Shown here: one piece after another, positions 56,734 to 64,000 of the stretch
How positions within the stretch are numbered: position 1 is the first letter of the stretch
Layout: every line of letters starts with the position of its first letter
Source of the DNA: Xylanimonas allomyrinae
Lineage (GTDB): Bacteria > Actinomycetota > Actinomycetes > Actinomycetales > Cellulomonadaceae
Direction of reading: 5' to 3'
Assembly (NCBI RefSeq): GCF_004135345.1
Contig: NZ_CP035495.1
Location: forward strand, 2,046,001 to 2,110,000
DNA: 64,000 nt
Made by a program: the position numbers and the translations under genes
Notes under the pieces: model-generated
What the model was told of the DNA's origin: nothing
The model's input: only the letters and a program-made list of their open reading frames with translations
Database searches by the model: none

Positions 56734-57990
56734 CTACGCGAGGGCCCGCTCCGACCACGGAAGCCGCGCGTCGACCACGAACTGGTTCCCGACGACGCCT
56801 GCCCGGAGCGTGCCGCCGAGCGCCGTGGCCCGCTCGCCCATCCCGGTGAGCCCGGACCGCGTCCCCGGGCCGGGGCCGAGACCCGGCACCAGGCCGTTGC
56901 ACACCCGGACGTGAACTCCGACCGTGCGGCCGGCACGCACCGACACGTCGGCTACGGCGCCGGGGGCGTGCTTGAGTGCGTTGGTCAGCGACTCCTGGAC
57001 GATCCGGAACGTCGCGCGGGCGAGCACCTCGGATGCCGCTTCGGCATCGGACACGAACACCGTTCCGGTCACGTTGAGGCCCCGCTCTCGCAGACCGTCC
57101 AGGAGCGCAACAAGGTCGCCGAGCGACGCGCCGTCCCGCCCCGGACCCTCGCCCGTGCGCAGCGCGGTCAGGAGCGACCGCAGCTCGGCGATCGCATGCT
57201 GGGCCGAGCGGCGCACCTGCCGGGCCGCGTCCTTGGCCGCGTCGTCGTGCTGCGTCACCTCGAACGCCGACGCCTGCATCGCGATCGTCGCGATGTGGTG
57301 CGCGACGGTGTCGTGGACCTCGCGGGCGATGAGCTCGCGCTCATCCTGCCGCGCCGTCTGCTCGCGCAGCGTCGCGACGGCGTGGTCACGGGCCTCGTAC
57401 GAGCTGTCGGCCTCCGTCCGGTAGCGGCGCACCAGCCCGGTGCCGACCGCCGCGGCCACGAGCAGCACCCCGGCGACCCAGAACGAGAGCGGCCCGGGCG
57501 CGCTGGTCAGCGCGCCCGTCACCTCGTCATGCACCGCGAACACGCGGTCGCCCGGCGCTCGGGAGAGATCGCGGGCGAGCGCGACGGCCGTCGCCGCCGT
57601 GGCCGCCGCCCCGCACCACAGCGCCGTACGGACGCGCTGCGAGGCGATGACCCAGGTGAGTGCCAGCAGCGCGACGAACGTGTCGAGCTGGAGCACCAGC
57701 GCAGCCCCCGACGCGACCAGCGTCAACACCACCGGATGACGGCGCCGCACGACGAGCCCGCCCGCGATCACCCAGCCCACGAGCAGCGCCACGGCGGCGC
57801 GCGCCGAGACGGTGCCGGAATCGTGGCCGTCGATGAAGACGGCCGCGACCGACGAGCTGAACAACGCCGTCACGACTGCCGTCGCGGTGCCCCACCGGGC
57901 GGCCCAGCGGCTCAGCCGCCCGCGCGCCCTTTCCCCGACGGCGCCGACGACGTCGTCGGGCGGCAGCAGGGCAGGGCGTGGAGAGCTCAC
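56734..57990 (-). CDS. HisKA_3 sensor histidine kinase
   Basis: A 418-residue membrane kinase, partner of the regulator downstream. Five or six membrane helices fill about residues 35-165, followed by a helical linker. The dimerisation/phosphotransfer motif is AREVHDTVAHHIATIAMQ with His226. The ATPase domain has IVQESLTNALKHA and GLTGMGERATALGG. There is no sizeable extracellular sensor, as in intramembrane-sensing kinases. The GTG start follows a TACCCT -10 box by 7 bases, so the message is probably leaderless. Confidence 0.9.
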   Translation of the reverse strand: MSSPRPALLPPDDVVGAVGERARGRLSRWAARWGTATAVVTALFSSSVAAVFIDGHDSGTVSARAAVALLVGWVIAGGLVVRRRHPVVLTLVASGAALVLQLDTFVALLALTWVIASQRVRTALWCGAAATAATAVALARDLSRAPGDRVFAVHDEVTGALTSAPGPLSFWVAGVLLVAAAVGTGLVRRYRTEADSSYEARDHAVATLREQTARQDERELIAREVHDTVAHHIATIAMQASAFEVTQHDDAAKDAARQVRRSAQHAIAELRSLLTALRTGEGPGRDGASLGDLVALLDGLRERGLNVTGTVFVSDAEAASEVLARATFRIVQESLTNALKHAPGAVADVSVRAGRTVGVHVRVCNGLVPGLGPGPGTRSGLTGMGERATALGGTLRAGVVGNQFVVDARLPWSERALA

Positions 57991-58025
57991 GCGACAGAGG
58001 GTACGGACAACCCCCGACAGCCAGG

Positions 58026-58066
58026 ATCGCCCGGTCGGGCGACCCGGCCCCGCCCGACCGGGCGAT
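58026..58066. promoter_or_regulatory. Large inverted repeat between divergent genes
   Basis: Perfect 15-bp arms (ATCGCCCGGTCGGGC and its complement) with an 11-base loop lie 36 bases upstream of the kinase start. Position between divergent genes argues against a terminator and for a regulatory role. The rest of 57991-58171 shows nothing clear. Confidence 0.45.
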
Positions 58067-58171
58067 GTGCCGCACCGGGCTGGGCCGCAAGGGTGGGACG
58101 CGTTGCACCGCAGCCGCGGGTCCCGCACCTCTCCCTCGGCCTTCCGGCCCCACCCACCCTGGAGCGAACAC

Positions 58172-59086
58172 ATGAGCGAGCAGCTCGTCCCGCCGACGCC
58201 CGGCACCGGCCACTCCCCCGCATCGAACGGCCCTGCGTCGAACGGCCCTGCGTCGAACGGCCCTGCGTCGAACGGCCCTGCCTCGAACGGCCTCGCGACC
58301 GCGGGCTTCGTGCTCGGCCTCATCGGCCTCGTGCTGTGCCTGATCCCGATCGTCAACAACGTCGCGTTCCCGCTGGCCGGTCTGGGGCTCGTCTTCGGCG
58401 TCATCGGGCTCCTCAAGGCCCGCAAGGGAGCGCCCAAGAAGGGCCTCGCGATCGCCGCGATCGTCCTGTCGGTGCTGGCCGGCGTCGGTGTCTTCGCTTC
58501 GCAGTCGTTCTACGGCAAGGTGCTCGACGATGTCTCCGACTCCCTCGCGGACACTCCCACAGCCAGCACCGACGACGCCGGTGCGACCGACGCCGGTCCG
58601 GCGGGCGACGACGAGGCCGCAGAGCCGAGCACCCCTGAAGCGGGCGACGACGCCGCGGCCGACGACGGGGCGCCGTCCGGCACGCGCCAGAACCCCTACC
58701 CCGTCGGAACCCAGGTCACGAGCACGGACTGGACGATCACGCTCGGCACCCCGCGCGAGGCGTGGGGAGAGATCCAGGCAGCGAACCAGTTCAACACCGC
58801 GCCCGACGACGGCATGGAGTACTGGATCGTGCCGCTCACCGGCACCTTCACGGGCGACCAGCCCAGCACGCCGTGGGTCGACCTGAGCGTCCGCTTCGTC
58901 GGCGACGACAACGTCACGTACGACGGCACCTGCGGCGTCGTCCCCGACTCGCTCATTGATGTCGCCGAGCTGTACGCCGGCGCGGAGCTCTCGGCCAACG
59001 CCTGCGTCGCCGTCCCGGCGGGCGCTCCGGGACTGTTCACGCTGCGGACGAGCCTGTTCGGGGACCAGGTGTTCTTCACGCGGTGA
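58172..59086 (+). CDS. DUF4190/DUF4352-like membrane protein
   Basis: A 304-residue protein with an N-terminal cytoplasmic low-complexity segment of five SNGPA repeats, then three membrane helices (about 42-105) in the arrangement of DUF4190 proteins (GLATAGFVLGLIGLV, LAGLGLVFGVIGLLKA, KKGLAIAAIVLSV). There follow an acidic Asp/Ala/Thr linker and an extracellular beta-sandwich of DUF4352 type (DWTITLGTPREAW, YWIVPLTGTFTGD) with two cysteines. The exact role is unknown. It is divergent from the kinase, so it could be a target of that two-component system. Confidence 0.75.
   Translation: MSEQLVPPTPGTGHSPASNGPASNGPASNGPASNGPASNGLATAGFVLGLIGLVLCLIPIVNNVAFPLAGLGLVFGVIGLLKARKGAPKKGLAIAAIVLSVLAGVGVFASQSFYGKVLDDVSDSLADTPTASTDDAGATDAGPAGDDEAAEPSTPEAGDDAAADDGAPSGTRQNPYPVGTQVTSTDWTITLGTPREAWGEIQAANQFNTAPDDGMEYWIVPLTGTFTGDQPSTPWVDLSVRFVGDDNVTYDGTCGVVPDSLIDVAELYAGAELSANACVAVPAGAPGLFTLRTSLFGDQVFFTR
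58216..58290 (+). repeat. 15-bp x 5 tandem repeat in the DUF4352-like gene
   Basis: Five units of CCCTGCGTCGAACGG encode repeats of the pentapeptide PASNG near the N-terminus. Units 2-4 are identical. Confidence 0.9.
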
Positions 59087-59155
59087 CGCCTCGGCGACGG
59101 CGGGCGGCCCGGAGTTGGGGTCGCCCGCCGTTGCCGTCGGCTGAGCTTGCCTGAC

Positions 59156-59295
59156 CTCGGCTGGCGTCGCCGTCACCGCCGTCGGCCGGACTCGGCTGGC
59201 GTCCCCGTCACCGCCGTCGGCCGGACTCGGCTAGCGTCCCCGCCACCGCCGTCGGCCGGACTCGGCTGGCGTCGCCGTCACCGCCGCTGGCCGGA
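59156..59295. repeat. 35-bp x 4 intergenic tandem repeat
   Basis: Four consecutive 35-bp units (starting CTCGGCTGGCGTC, ending GTCGGCCGGA) occupy most of the gap between convergent genes. Units differ at one to four positions. There are no spacers between them, so it is not a CRISPR array. Each unit holds short GC-rich inverted parts and may act as repeated terminator stems. Confidence 0.9.
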
Positions 59296-59308
59296 CTCGC
59301 ACCGGTGT

Positions 59309-60997
59309 TCAGCCGTCGCTGTGCCGCGACAGGATCGCCGCCGCGTCGGTTCCCCGCGGGAGCGTGCCGTACTCGTGACCGCGGTCCGGGCCGAGCCGGG
59401 TTGCGACGAACGCGTCCGCCGTGCCGGACGGCGAGTGACGCACCACCAGCGACGCCTGGAGCGCGAGCGCGAGCCGCTCGACGAGGGTCCGCGCGAGCGC
59501 CTGCGCGTCGGCCGGTTCCGCCCCCGCGATCTCGCGCAGCAGCGTCTGGGTGCCAGCCACGTGGGCGTCGAGCAGCGGGTGTGCCCCCGCCGTCGTCGCA
59601 AGCTCGGCGGCGAAGGCGTCGACCGTCTCGGGCTCGCGTGCCAGCGCCCGCAGCACGTCGAGCGCGATGACGTTGCCCGAGCCCTCCCACACGGCCATGA
59701 CCGGCTGCTCGCGGTACCGGCGTCCCAGCGGGAAGTCCTCGGTGTAGCCGTTGCCGCCGAGGCACTCCATCGCCTCGTACGCGTGCCGCGGCCCGCGCTT
59801 GCACACCCAGTACTTGGCGACCGCCGTCGCGAGCCGCCGGAAGGCACGCTCGGCCTCGGTCTCGGCGTCGTACGCCGCGGCGAGCCGCATCGACGTCAGG
59901 GTCGCAGCCTCGGACTCCAGCGCGAGATCGGCCAGGACCGCCGTCATCGCGGGCTGCTCCACCAGCACCGCCCCGAACGCGCGGCGGTACCGCGCGTGCC
60001 ACAGCGCCTCGGCGACCGACTGCCGCATGCCCGCGGCCGTGCCGTGGACGCAGTCGAGGCGGGTGCGCTGGACCATCTCGATGATGGTGCGCACCCCTCG
60101 GCCACGCTCGCCCACGAGGAACGCGACCGTGCCGTCGAGCTCGATCTCGCTGGACGCGTTCGCCCGGTTGCCGACCTTGTCCTTGAGCCGCTGGATGCGG
60201 AACGCGTTGCGCGTGCCGTCGTCGAGCACGCGCGGCACGAGGAAGCACGACGGCGCCGGGCGGTCCTCGCCCGCCTCCGTCTGCGCGAGCACGAGGAACG
60301 CGTCGGACATCGGCGCCGAGCAGAACCACTTGTGGCCCGTCAGCAGCCACGCGCCATCCTCGCCGCCGATCGCGTGCGTGCGGTTGGCGCGCACGTCGCT
60401 GCCGCCCTGCTTCTCGGTCATGGCCATGCCGACGAGCACCCCGGGCTTGGCCGCCGGGGCCGCCAGCGCGCCGTCGTACCCGCGCGCGAGCAGGCGCGGC
60501 TCCCAGACCTCGGCGAGCGCGGGCGCGAAGCGCAGCGTCGGCACGGCCGCGTGCGTCATCGACACCGGGCACGAGTGGCCGGGCTCGACCTGAGCGAAGA
60601 GCGAGAAGACGGCGCCGCGCACGACGTTGGCCCCCGGGCGCGGCTCGGCCCACGCGCTCGTGTGGGCGCCGTGCGCGACGGCGGCCCCGATGATGCGGTG
60701 GTAGGCGGGGTGGTACTCGACCTCGTCGATGCGCTTGCCGCGGCGGTCGTGGGTGTGCAGCACGGGCTCGTGGGTGTTGGCCAGGTCGGCCGCCTGCTGG
60801 AGCTCGCCGGTGCCGACGAGCGCGCCGACGGCCGTCAGCCGGTCCTCTCCCCAGCCGCCGCCGAACGCGTGGACCGCGTCGCGCAGCACCGGATGGTCGA
60901 GGTACTCGTTGAGGCCGACGCGCTCGGGCGGCTGGTTGGTGACGTCGTGCGTCGTGTGCGGCGCCGGAGCCGGGGTGCGGTGCAGTGCGGTGGTCAC
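59309..60997 (-). CDS. aidB: AidB-like acyl-CoA dehydrogenase family protein
   Basis: A 562-residue flavoprotein related to E. coli AidB (541 residues), part of the acyl-CoA dehydrogenase fold. An N-terminal region specific to AidB-like proteins (HDVTNQPPERVGLNEYLDHP) precedes the core. GMAMTEKQGGSDVRANRT is the FAD/substrate-site block; AYEAMECLGGNGYTEDFPLGR and VWEGSGNVIALDVLR are typical of AidB. Whether it protects DNA or oxidises an acyl-CoA is unknown. GTG 60997 has AAGGAG upstream and overlaps the TetR stop (GTGA), so it forms an operon with that regulator. Confidence 0.9.
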   Translation of the reverse strand: MTTALHRTPAPAPHTTHDVTNQPPERVGLNEYLDHPVLRDAVHAFGGGWGEDRLTAVGALVGTGELQQAADLANTHEPVLHTHDRRGKRIDEVEYHPAYHRIIGAAVAHGAHTSAWAEPRPGANVVRGAVFSLFAQVEPGHSCPVSMTHAAVPTLRFAPALAEVWEPRLLARGYDGALAAPAAKPGVLVGMAMTEKQGGSDVRANRTHAIGGEDGAWLLTGHKWFCSAPMSDAFLVLAQTEAGEDRPAPSCFLVPRVLDDGTRNAFRIQRLKDKVGNRANASSEIELDGTVAFLVGERGRGVRTIIEMVQRTRLDCVHGTAAGMRQSVAEALWHARYRRAFGAVLVEQPAMTAVLADLALESEAATLTSMRLAAAYDAETEAERAFRRLATAVAKYWVCKRGPRHAYEAMECLGGNGYTEDFPLGRRYREQPVMAVWEGSGNVIALDVLRALAREPETVDAFAAELATTAGAHPLLDAHVAGTQTLLREIAGAEPADAQALARTLVERLALALQASLVVRHSPSGTADAFVATRLGPDRGHEYGTLPRGTDAAAILSRHSDG

Positions 60998-61824
60998 GGG
61001 ATCTCCTTCGACGCCGGGACGGGTGGGCTGGGGTTCGGATCGTGCGCGGGTGTTTCGGGTGCAGGTGCGGATACCACCGGTCGGGCGGGGTGCGGGTCGG
61101 GCACGTGAGCGGCCGAGGCCAGCGGCGAGCCCACGGCACCGAGGCAGAAGCGCAGGATCGAGGCGACGACGCGGTCCCGCTCGACGTCGGCATCGGTCGG
61201 CCACGAACCGTCACCCGGGCCCCCGCGGCCGTCACCGTCAGGCCCGGCGCCGTCGTCGGCCCGCCCCGCGCCGAGCGGCGAGAGCGGGCCCGTGAGCGAC
61301 TCGCCGATGACGCCGACGAGCGCCGCCGCCGCGAGGGCGGCGTCCTGCTCGGGAAGCTCGCCCGAGGCGATGCCGTCGCGCACGACGCTGCCGAACGCCT
61401 CGGCGTACGCGCGGCGGTACTCCAGCCGCGCGGCGTCGACGGCGGGGTCCACGGGGTCGAGCAGGAGGGCCGCGGCGAGCGTGCGCCCCCGCATGGCACG
61501 CCGCGCGAACGTGTCGACGGCGCGGCCGAGCCGCCGCGCCGACCGCTCTCCGGGAGGGTCACCCGGAGCGGGCCGGCACGCGGCCTGCACGGCGTGGAGC
61601 TCGACGTCGGCGGCGAGCCGGAACGCCGCGACCAGCAGCGCCGCCTTGTCGGGGAAGTAGGAGTACACGCTGCCGGTGCTCACGCCGGCGCGGGCGGCGA
61701 CCGACTGGATGCTCACAGCGCCGAACCCGCCGCGTGCCAGGAGCGTGTGGGCCGCGTCGACCAGCGCCGTGCGCTTGGCCTCCTGGGCGGCCAGGCGGGC
61801 CGTGGTCTGCCGGTAGGGCACCAT
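60994..61824 (-). CDS. TetR-family regulator upstream of aidB
   Basis: A 276-residue regulator with a helix-turn-helix at about residues 15-60 (LLARGGFGAVSIQSVAARAG, then STGSVYSYFPDKAALL). The ligand domain is longer than usual and ends in a disordered Pro/Ala tail of about 40 residues. It is divergent from an acyl-CoA ligase, and an inverted repeat lies between the two starts, so both operons are likely targets with an acyl-CoA effector. Confidence 0.87.
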   Translation of the reverse strand: MVPYRQTTARLAAQEAKRTALVDAAHTLLARGGFGAVSIQSVAARAGVSTGSVYSYFPDKAALLVAAFRLAADVELHAVQAACRPAPGDPPGERSARRLGRAVDTFARRAMRGRTLAAALLLDPVDPAVDAARLEYRRAYAEAFGSVVRDGIASGELPEQDAALAAAALVGVIGESLTGPLSPLGAGRADDGAGPDGDGRGGPGDGSWPTDADVERDRVVASILRFCLGAVGSPLASAAHVPDPHPARPVVSAPAPETPAHDPNPSPPVPASKEIP

Positions 61825-61863
61825 GCGCCTCCGCGTCGTCGAGGAACCTCTTCCGCGAAGGAT

Positions 61864-61877
61864 TGAACCATGATTCA
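61864..61877. promoter_or_regulatory. Likely TetR operator between divergent genes
   Basis: TGAACCATGATTCA is a palindrome with one mismatched base pair type (12 of 14 positions symmetric). It lies 40 bases from the regulator start and 68 from the ligase start, in an otherwise featureless 120-bp gap. Confidence 0.5.
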
Positions 61878-61944
61878 CTTCTTCCGTCATCCCTGTGACG
61901 CCCGTCACTGACGGCGTCCGCGACAGAGCCGTCGAGGAGTCCGC

Positions 61945-63459
61945 ATGCACCTGGCAGCCATGCTCGAGAGCACCGCCCGCAAGTTCCCCACCAAGGAGGC
62001 GCTCGTCCACGGCGAGCGCCGCCTGACCTACCGCGACCTCGACGACGGCGCCCGGCGTGCCGCCGCCGTGTTCCGCGACGCGGGCGTGCGGCCGGGTGAC
62101 CGCGTCGCCGTCGTGACCTACAACACGCCCGGGTTCGTCCTCGCCGCGTTCGGCCTGTGGCGCGCCGGCGCCGTGCTCGTCCCCGTCAACCACAAGCTCC
62201 AGGCACCCGAGGTGGCCCGGCTCGTAACCCACTGCGGGGCCGTGCTCGGCATCGCCGACGCCGCGCTGGCCGACGTGGTGCGCGCGGGCGCGCCCGACCT
62301 GCGCTGGCTGTGGACCGAGGGGCAGGACGGCGGCGGCTTCGACGGCCTCGTCGCGTCCGCGCAGCCGTGGGACGGCGTCGCACCCGACCACGACGCCGTG
62401 GCCCAGATCCTGTACACCTCGGGCACGACGTCAGCCCCCAAGGGCTGCCTGCACACGCACCGTGGCCTGGCGTCCGTGGCGGCCTACACGACGGCCGCGG
62501 TGGGGCTGCGCCACGACGACCGGTTCCTGCTCGCGATGCCGATCTGGCACGCGTCGCCGCTCAACAACTGGCTGATGTCGATGGTCTTCCTGGGCGGCAC
62601 CGTCGTGCTCCAGCGCGAGTACCACCCGGTGGAGTTCCTGCGGACCGTCGCGGCCGAGCGCACCACGGCGTTCTTCGGGGCGCCGATCGCGTACGTCGCC
62701 CCGCTCCAGGTCGCGCGCGCCCAGGGCCTGGACCTCGCCTCGTTCGACCTGTCGAGCGCACGGCTGTGGCTCGCGGGCGGCGCACCCGTGGGCGCCGAGG
62801 TCGTGGCGCAGATCGCGGACTTCTACCCCGGCGAGTTCCACCAGGTCTATGGCATGAGCGAGATGGGCCCGGTCGGCACGACGCTCGGTCCCGCGCACCA
62901 GGAGGTCAAGGCGGGGTCGATCGGCCACGCGGGCATGCCCGGCGTCGACGTGCGCGTCGTCGACCTCGACGGCAACGACGTCGCCCCGGGCGGCACGGGA
63001 GAGATCTGGTTGCGCTCGGACACCCGGATGCTCGGCTACCTCGACGACGAGGAGGCGACGCGGGCGGCCTTCGTCGGCGACTGGTACCGCTCGGGCGACG
63101 TGGCGCACGTCGACGAGGACGGGTTCTTGTTCATCGTCGACCGGCTCAAGGACGTCATCATCACGGGCGGCGAGAACGTCTACTCGCAGGAGGTCGAGGA
63201 GGCGCTGCGCGGGCACCCGGAGGTCGCCGACGTCGCCGTGGTGGGGCGCCCGCACGCCGACTGGGGCGAGTCGGTGGTCGCGTACATCGTCCCGGTGCTC
63301 GGCGCCGAGCCGACGCTGGGCTCGGTGCGCGACTTCCTGTCCGGCCGGATGGCGCGCTACAAGGCGCCCCGCCACGTCGTCCTCCTCGAAACCCTCCCCC
63401 GCAACCCCTCGGGAAAGCTCACCAAACACGTCCTCCGCAGCCACGCCGCGGAAATCTGA
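61945..63459 (+). CDS. Acyl-CoA synthetase (AMP-dependent ligase)
   Basis: A 504-residue adenylate-forming enzyme that activates a carboxylic acid, probably a fatty acid, to its CoA thioester. The P-loop-like motif is YTSGTTSAPKG, followed by HQVYGMSEMGP, the ribose-binding GDWYRSGDVAHVDEDGF and the C-terminal catalytic Lys in PRNPSGKLTKHVL. The chain length preference cannot be told. Divergent from TetR-aidB, it makes a small acyl-CoA gene cluster. Confidence 0.92.
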   Translation: MHLAAMLESTARKFPTKEALVHGERRLTYRDLDDGARRAAAVFRDAGVRPGDRVAVVTYNTPGFVLAAFGLWRAGAVLVPVNHKLQAPEVARLVTHCGAVLGIADAALADVVRAGAPDLRWLWTEGQDGGGFDGLVASAQPWDGVAPDHDAVAQILYTSGTTSAPKGCLHTHRGLASVAAYTTAAVGLRHDDRFLLAMPIWHASPLNNWLMSMVFLGGTVVLQREYHPVEFLRTVAAERTTAFFGAPIAYVAPLQVARAQGLDLASFDLSSARLWLAGGAPVGAEVVAQIADFYPGEFHQVYGMSEMGPVGTTLGPAHQEVKAGSIGHAGMPGVDVRVVDLDGNDVAPGGTGEIWLRSDTRMLGYLDDEEATRAAFVGDWYRSGDVAHVDEDGFLFIVDRLKDVIITGGENVYSQEVEEALRGHPEVADVAVVGRPHADWGESVVAYIVPVLGAEPTLGSVRDFLSGRMARYKAPRHVVLLETLPRNPSGKLTKHVLRSHAAEI

Positions 63460-63465
63460 CCACAT

Positions 63466-63533
63466 TCACCGCGGCAGTTCGTCGTCACCTCGCCTCCCCG
63501 GGCGCACGAGGTGACGACGAACTGCCGCGGTGA
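63466..63533. repeat. Perfect 27-bp inverted repeat
   Basis: Arms 63466-63492 and 63507-63533 are perfect complements with a 14-base loop (CCTCCCCGGGCGCA), beginning 6 bases after the ligase stop. It will terminate transcription, but it is much longer than a terminator needs to be and may be a repeated genomic element. Confidence 0.85.
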
Positions 63534-63638
63534 CTCCCTGCGCGACACGCGGCCTCCGCGCGGCGCACGGTGGCGGCGCGGGCGGGGACGGCGCAGTAGG
63601 TTGCCGGAGAGGGCTCGCGTGCGGGAAGAGGGGGTCGG

Positions 63639-64000
63639 GTGGACGTCGGACTCTGGGTCGTCGCCGGGCTGCTGGCGGCCGTCTACCTCGCCGTCGGCTG
63701 CATCAAGCTGCTGCGCGGCGGCACCCTGGCGGACAGGATGCCGTGGGTGGGCGCCTTTCCCGACCCGGTGGTCCGCTTCATCGGCCTGTGCGAGGTCGCG
63801 GGCGCGCTGGGGCTCGTGCTCCCCCAGGCCACGGGCAAGCTCGTCTGGCTGACCCCGCTCGCCGCGTCCGGCCTGGCCCTGCTCCAGCTCCTGGCGATCC
63901 TCGTCCACACGCGACGCCAGGAGACGCAGCAGCTCGCGGTCAACGTGGTGCTGCTCATCCTCGCGCTCGTCGTCGCCGTCGGCCGGTTCGCGCAGTGGTC
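63639..64000 (+). CDS. DoxX-like membrane protein, N-terminal part
   Basis: The first 120 residues of a small membrane protein that runs off the window. Four hydrophobic helices are seen (about 4-23, 45-62, 70-88, 98-117), with the DoxX-type opening AGLLAAVYLAVGCIKLLRG and the helix-2 motif FIGLCEVAGALGLVL. The GTG start follows a GGGAAGAGGGGG site. A TAGGTT -10 box (63597-63602) lies 36 bases upstream. The function of DoxX-like proteins is poorly defined, with links to redox or respiratory complexes. Confidence 0.78.
   Translation, partial: MDVGLWVVAGLLAAVYLAVGCIKLLRGGTLADRMPWVGAFPDPVVRFIGLCEVAGALGLVLPQATGKLVWLTPLAASGLALLQLLAILVHTRRQETQQLAVNVVLLILALVVAVGRFAQW

Noticed and set aside
59156-59295. 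CRISPR array
   Set aside because: The 35-bp units follow each other with no spacers, and no cas genes are in the window.

Overview
The window is a 64 kb piece of chromosome from a high-GC actinobacterium. The best fit is a cellulose-degrading member of the Cellulomonadaceae/Promicromonosporaceae group (Cellulomonas, Cellulosimicrobium, Isoptericola and relatives). The evidence is the very high GC with frequent GTG starts, a whiB1-pdtaS pair arranged as in other actinobacteria, the coproporphyrin-dependent haem genes cpfC-hemQ, a cellobiose phosphorylase that reads almost like the Cellulomonas gilvus enzyme, and CebR-type operators. I see no rRNA, tRNA, insertion sequence, prophage or CRISPR array. 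Species identity is an inference.

Layout. 1-7.0 kb: the end of an FtsX-type permease, a very large EccC/FtsK-like three-ATPase protein, a small membrane protein and whiB1. 7.1-9.2 kb: the PdtaS-type histidine kinase, divergent from a DUF2505 protein. 9.3-18.3 kb: a complete cellobiose island (cebE-cebF-cebG, GH1 beta-glucosidase, cebR, convergent GH94 cellobiose phosphorylase) with three close matches to the CebR operator. 18.3-27.1 kb: amino-acid metabolism (APC permease, PutA, a PAS-AraC regulator, glutamate dehydrogenase) and an unusual PrmC-like methyltransferase. 27.3-29.2 kb: haem genes. 29.3-37.9 kb: housekeeping and mixed genes (RecF-like ATPase, hexapeptide protein, glycerate kinase, MarR regulator, isoprenyl diphosphate synthase, TrhA/hemolysin III, xseB, beta-carbonic anhydrase, fumC, TetR regulator). 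38.0-45.9 kb: a second sugar island with a family-5 binding protein, two ATPases, two permeases and a GH3 beta-glycosidase. 45.9-49.5 kb: PIN-PhoH ATPase, a hypothetical protein and NhaA. 49.6-54.3 kb: the glyoxylate shunt (ramB, which carries a frameshift, then aceA and aceB). 54.4-59.1 kb: a secreted protein, a decayed copy of the aceB 3' end, a two-component system and a DUF4352-like lipid-facing membrane protein. 59.3-64.0 kb: a TetR-AidB operon divergent from an acyl-CoA ligase, then a truncated DoxX-like gene.

How the genes work together. Cellodextrins enter through CebEFG (the ATPase is not here and is presumably MsiK elsewhere) and are split by the GH1 enzyme or phosphorolysed by the GH94 enzyme. 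CebR probably controls all of these through the operators at 9.4 and 18.2 kb. The 38-46 kb island looks like a parallel oligosaccharide route under a TetR regulator. PutA and glutamate dehydrogenase form a proline-to-2-oxoglutarate route. RamB, AceA and AceB handle C2 carbon.

I did not find a convincing new multi-gene system. The most unusual things are the sequence-level ones: a decayed aceB duplication, the ramB frameshift, many 12-15 bp tandem repeats in both genes and spacers, a 35-bp x 4 intergenic repeat, a perfect 27-bp inverted repeat, and strong hairpins placed just after both sugar-binding-protein genes.
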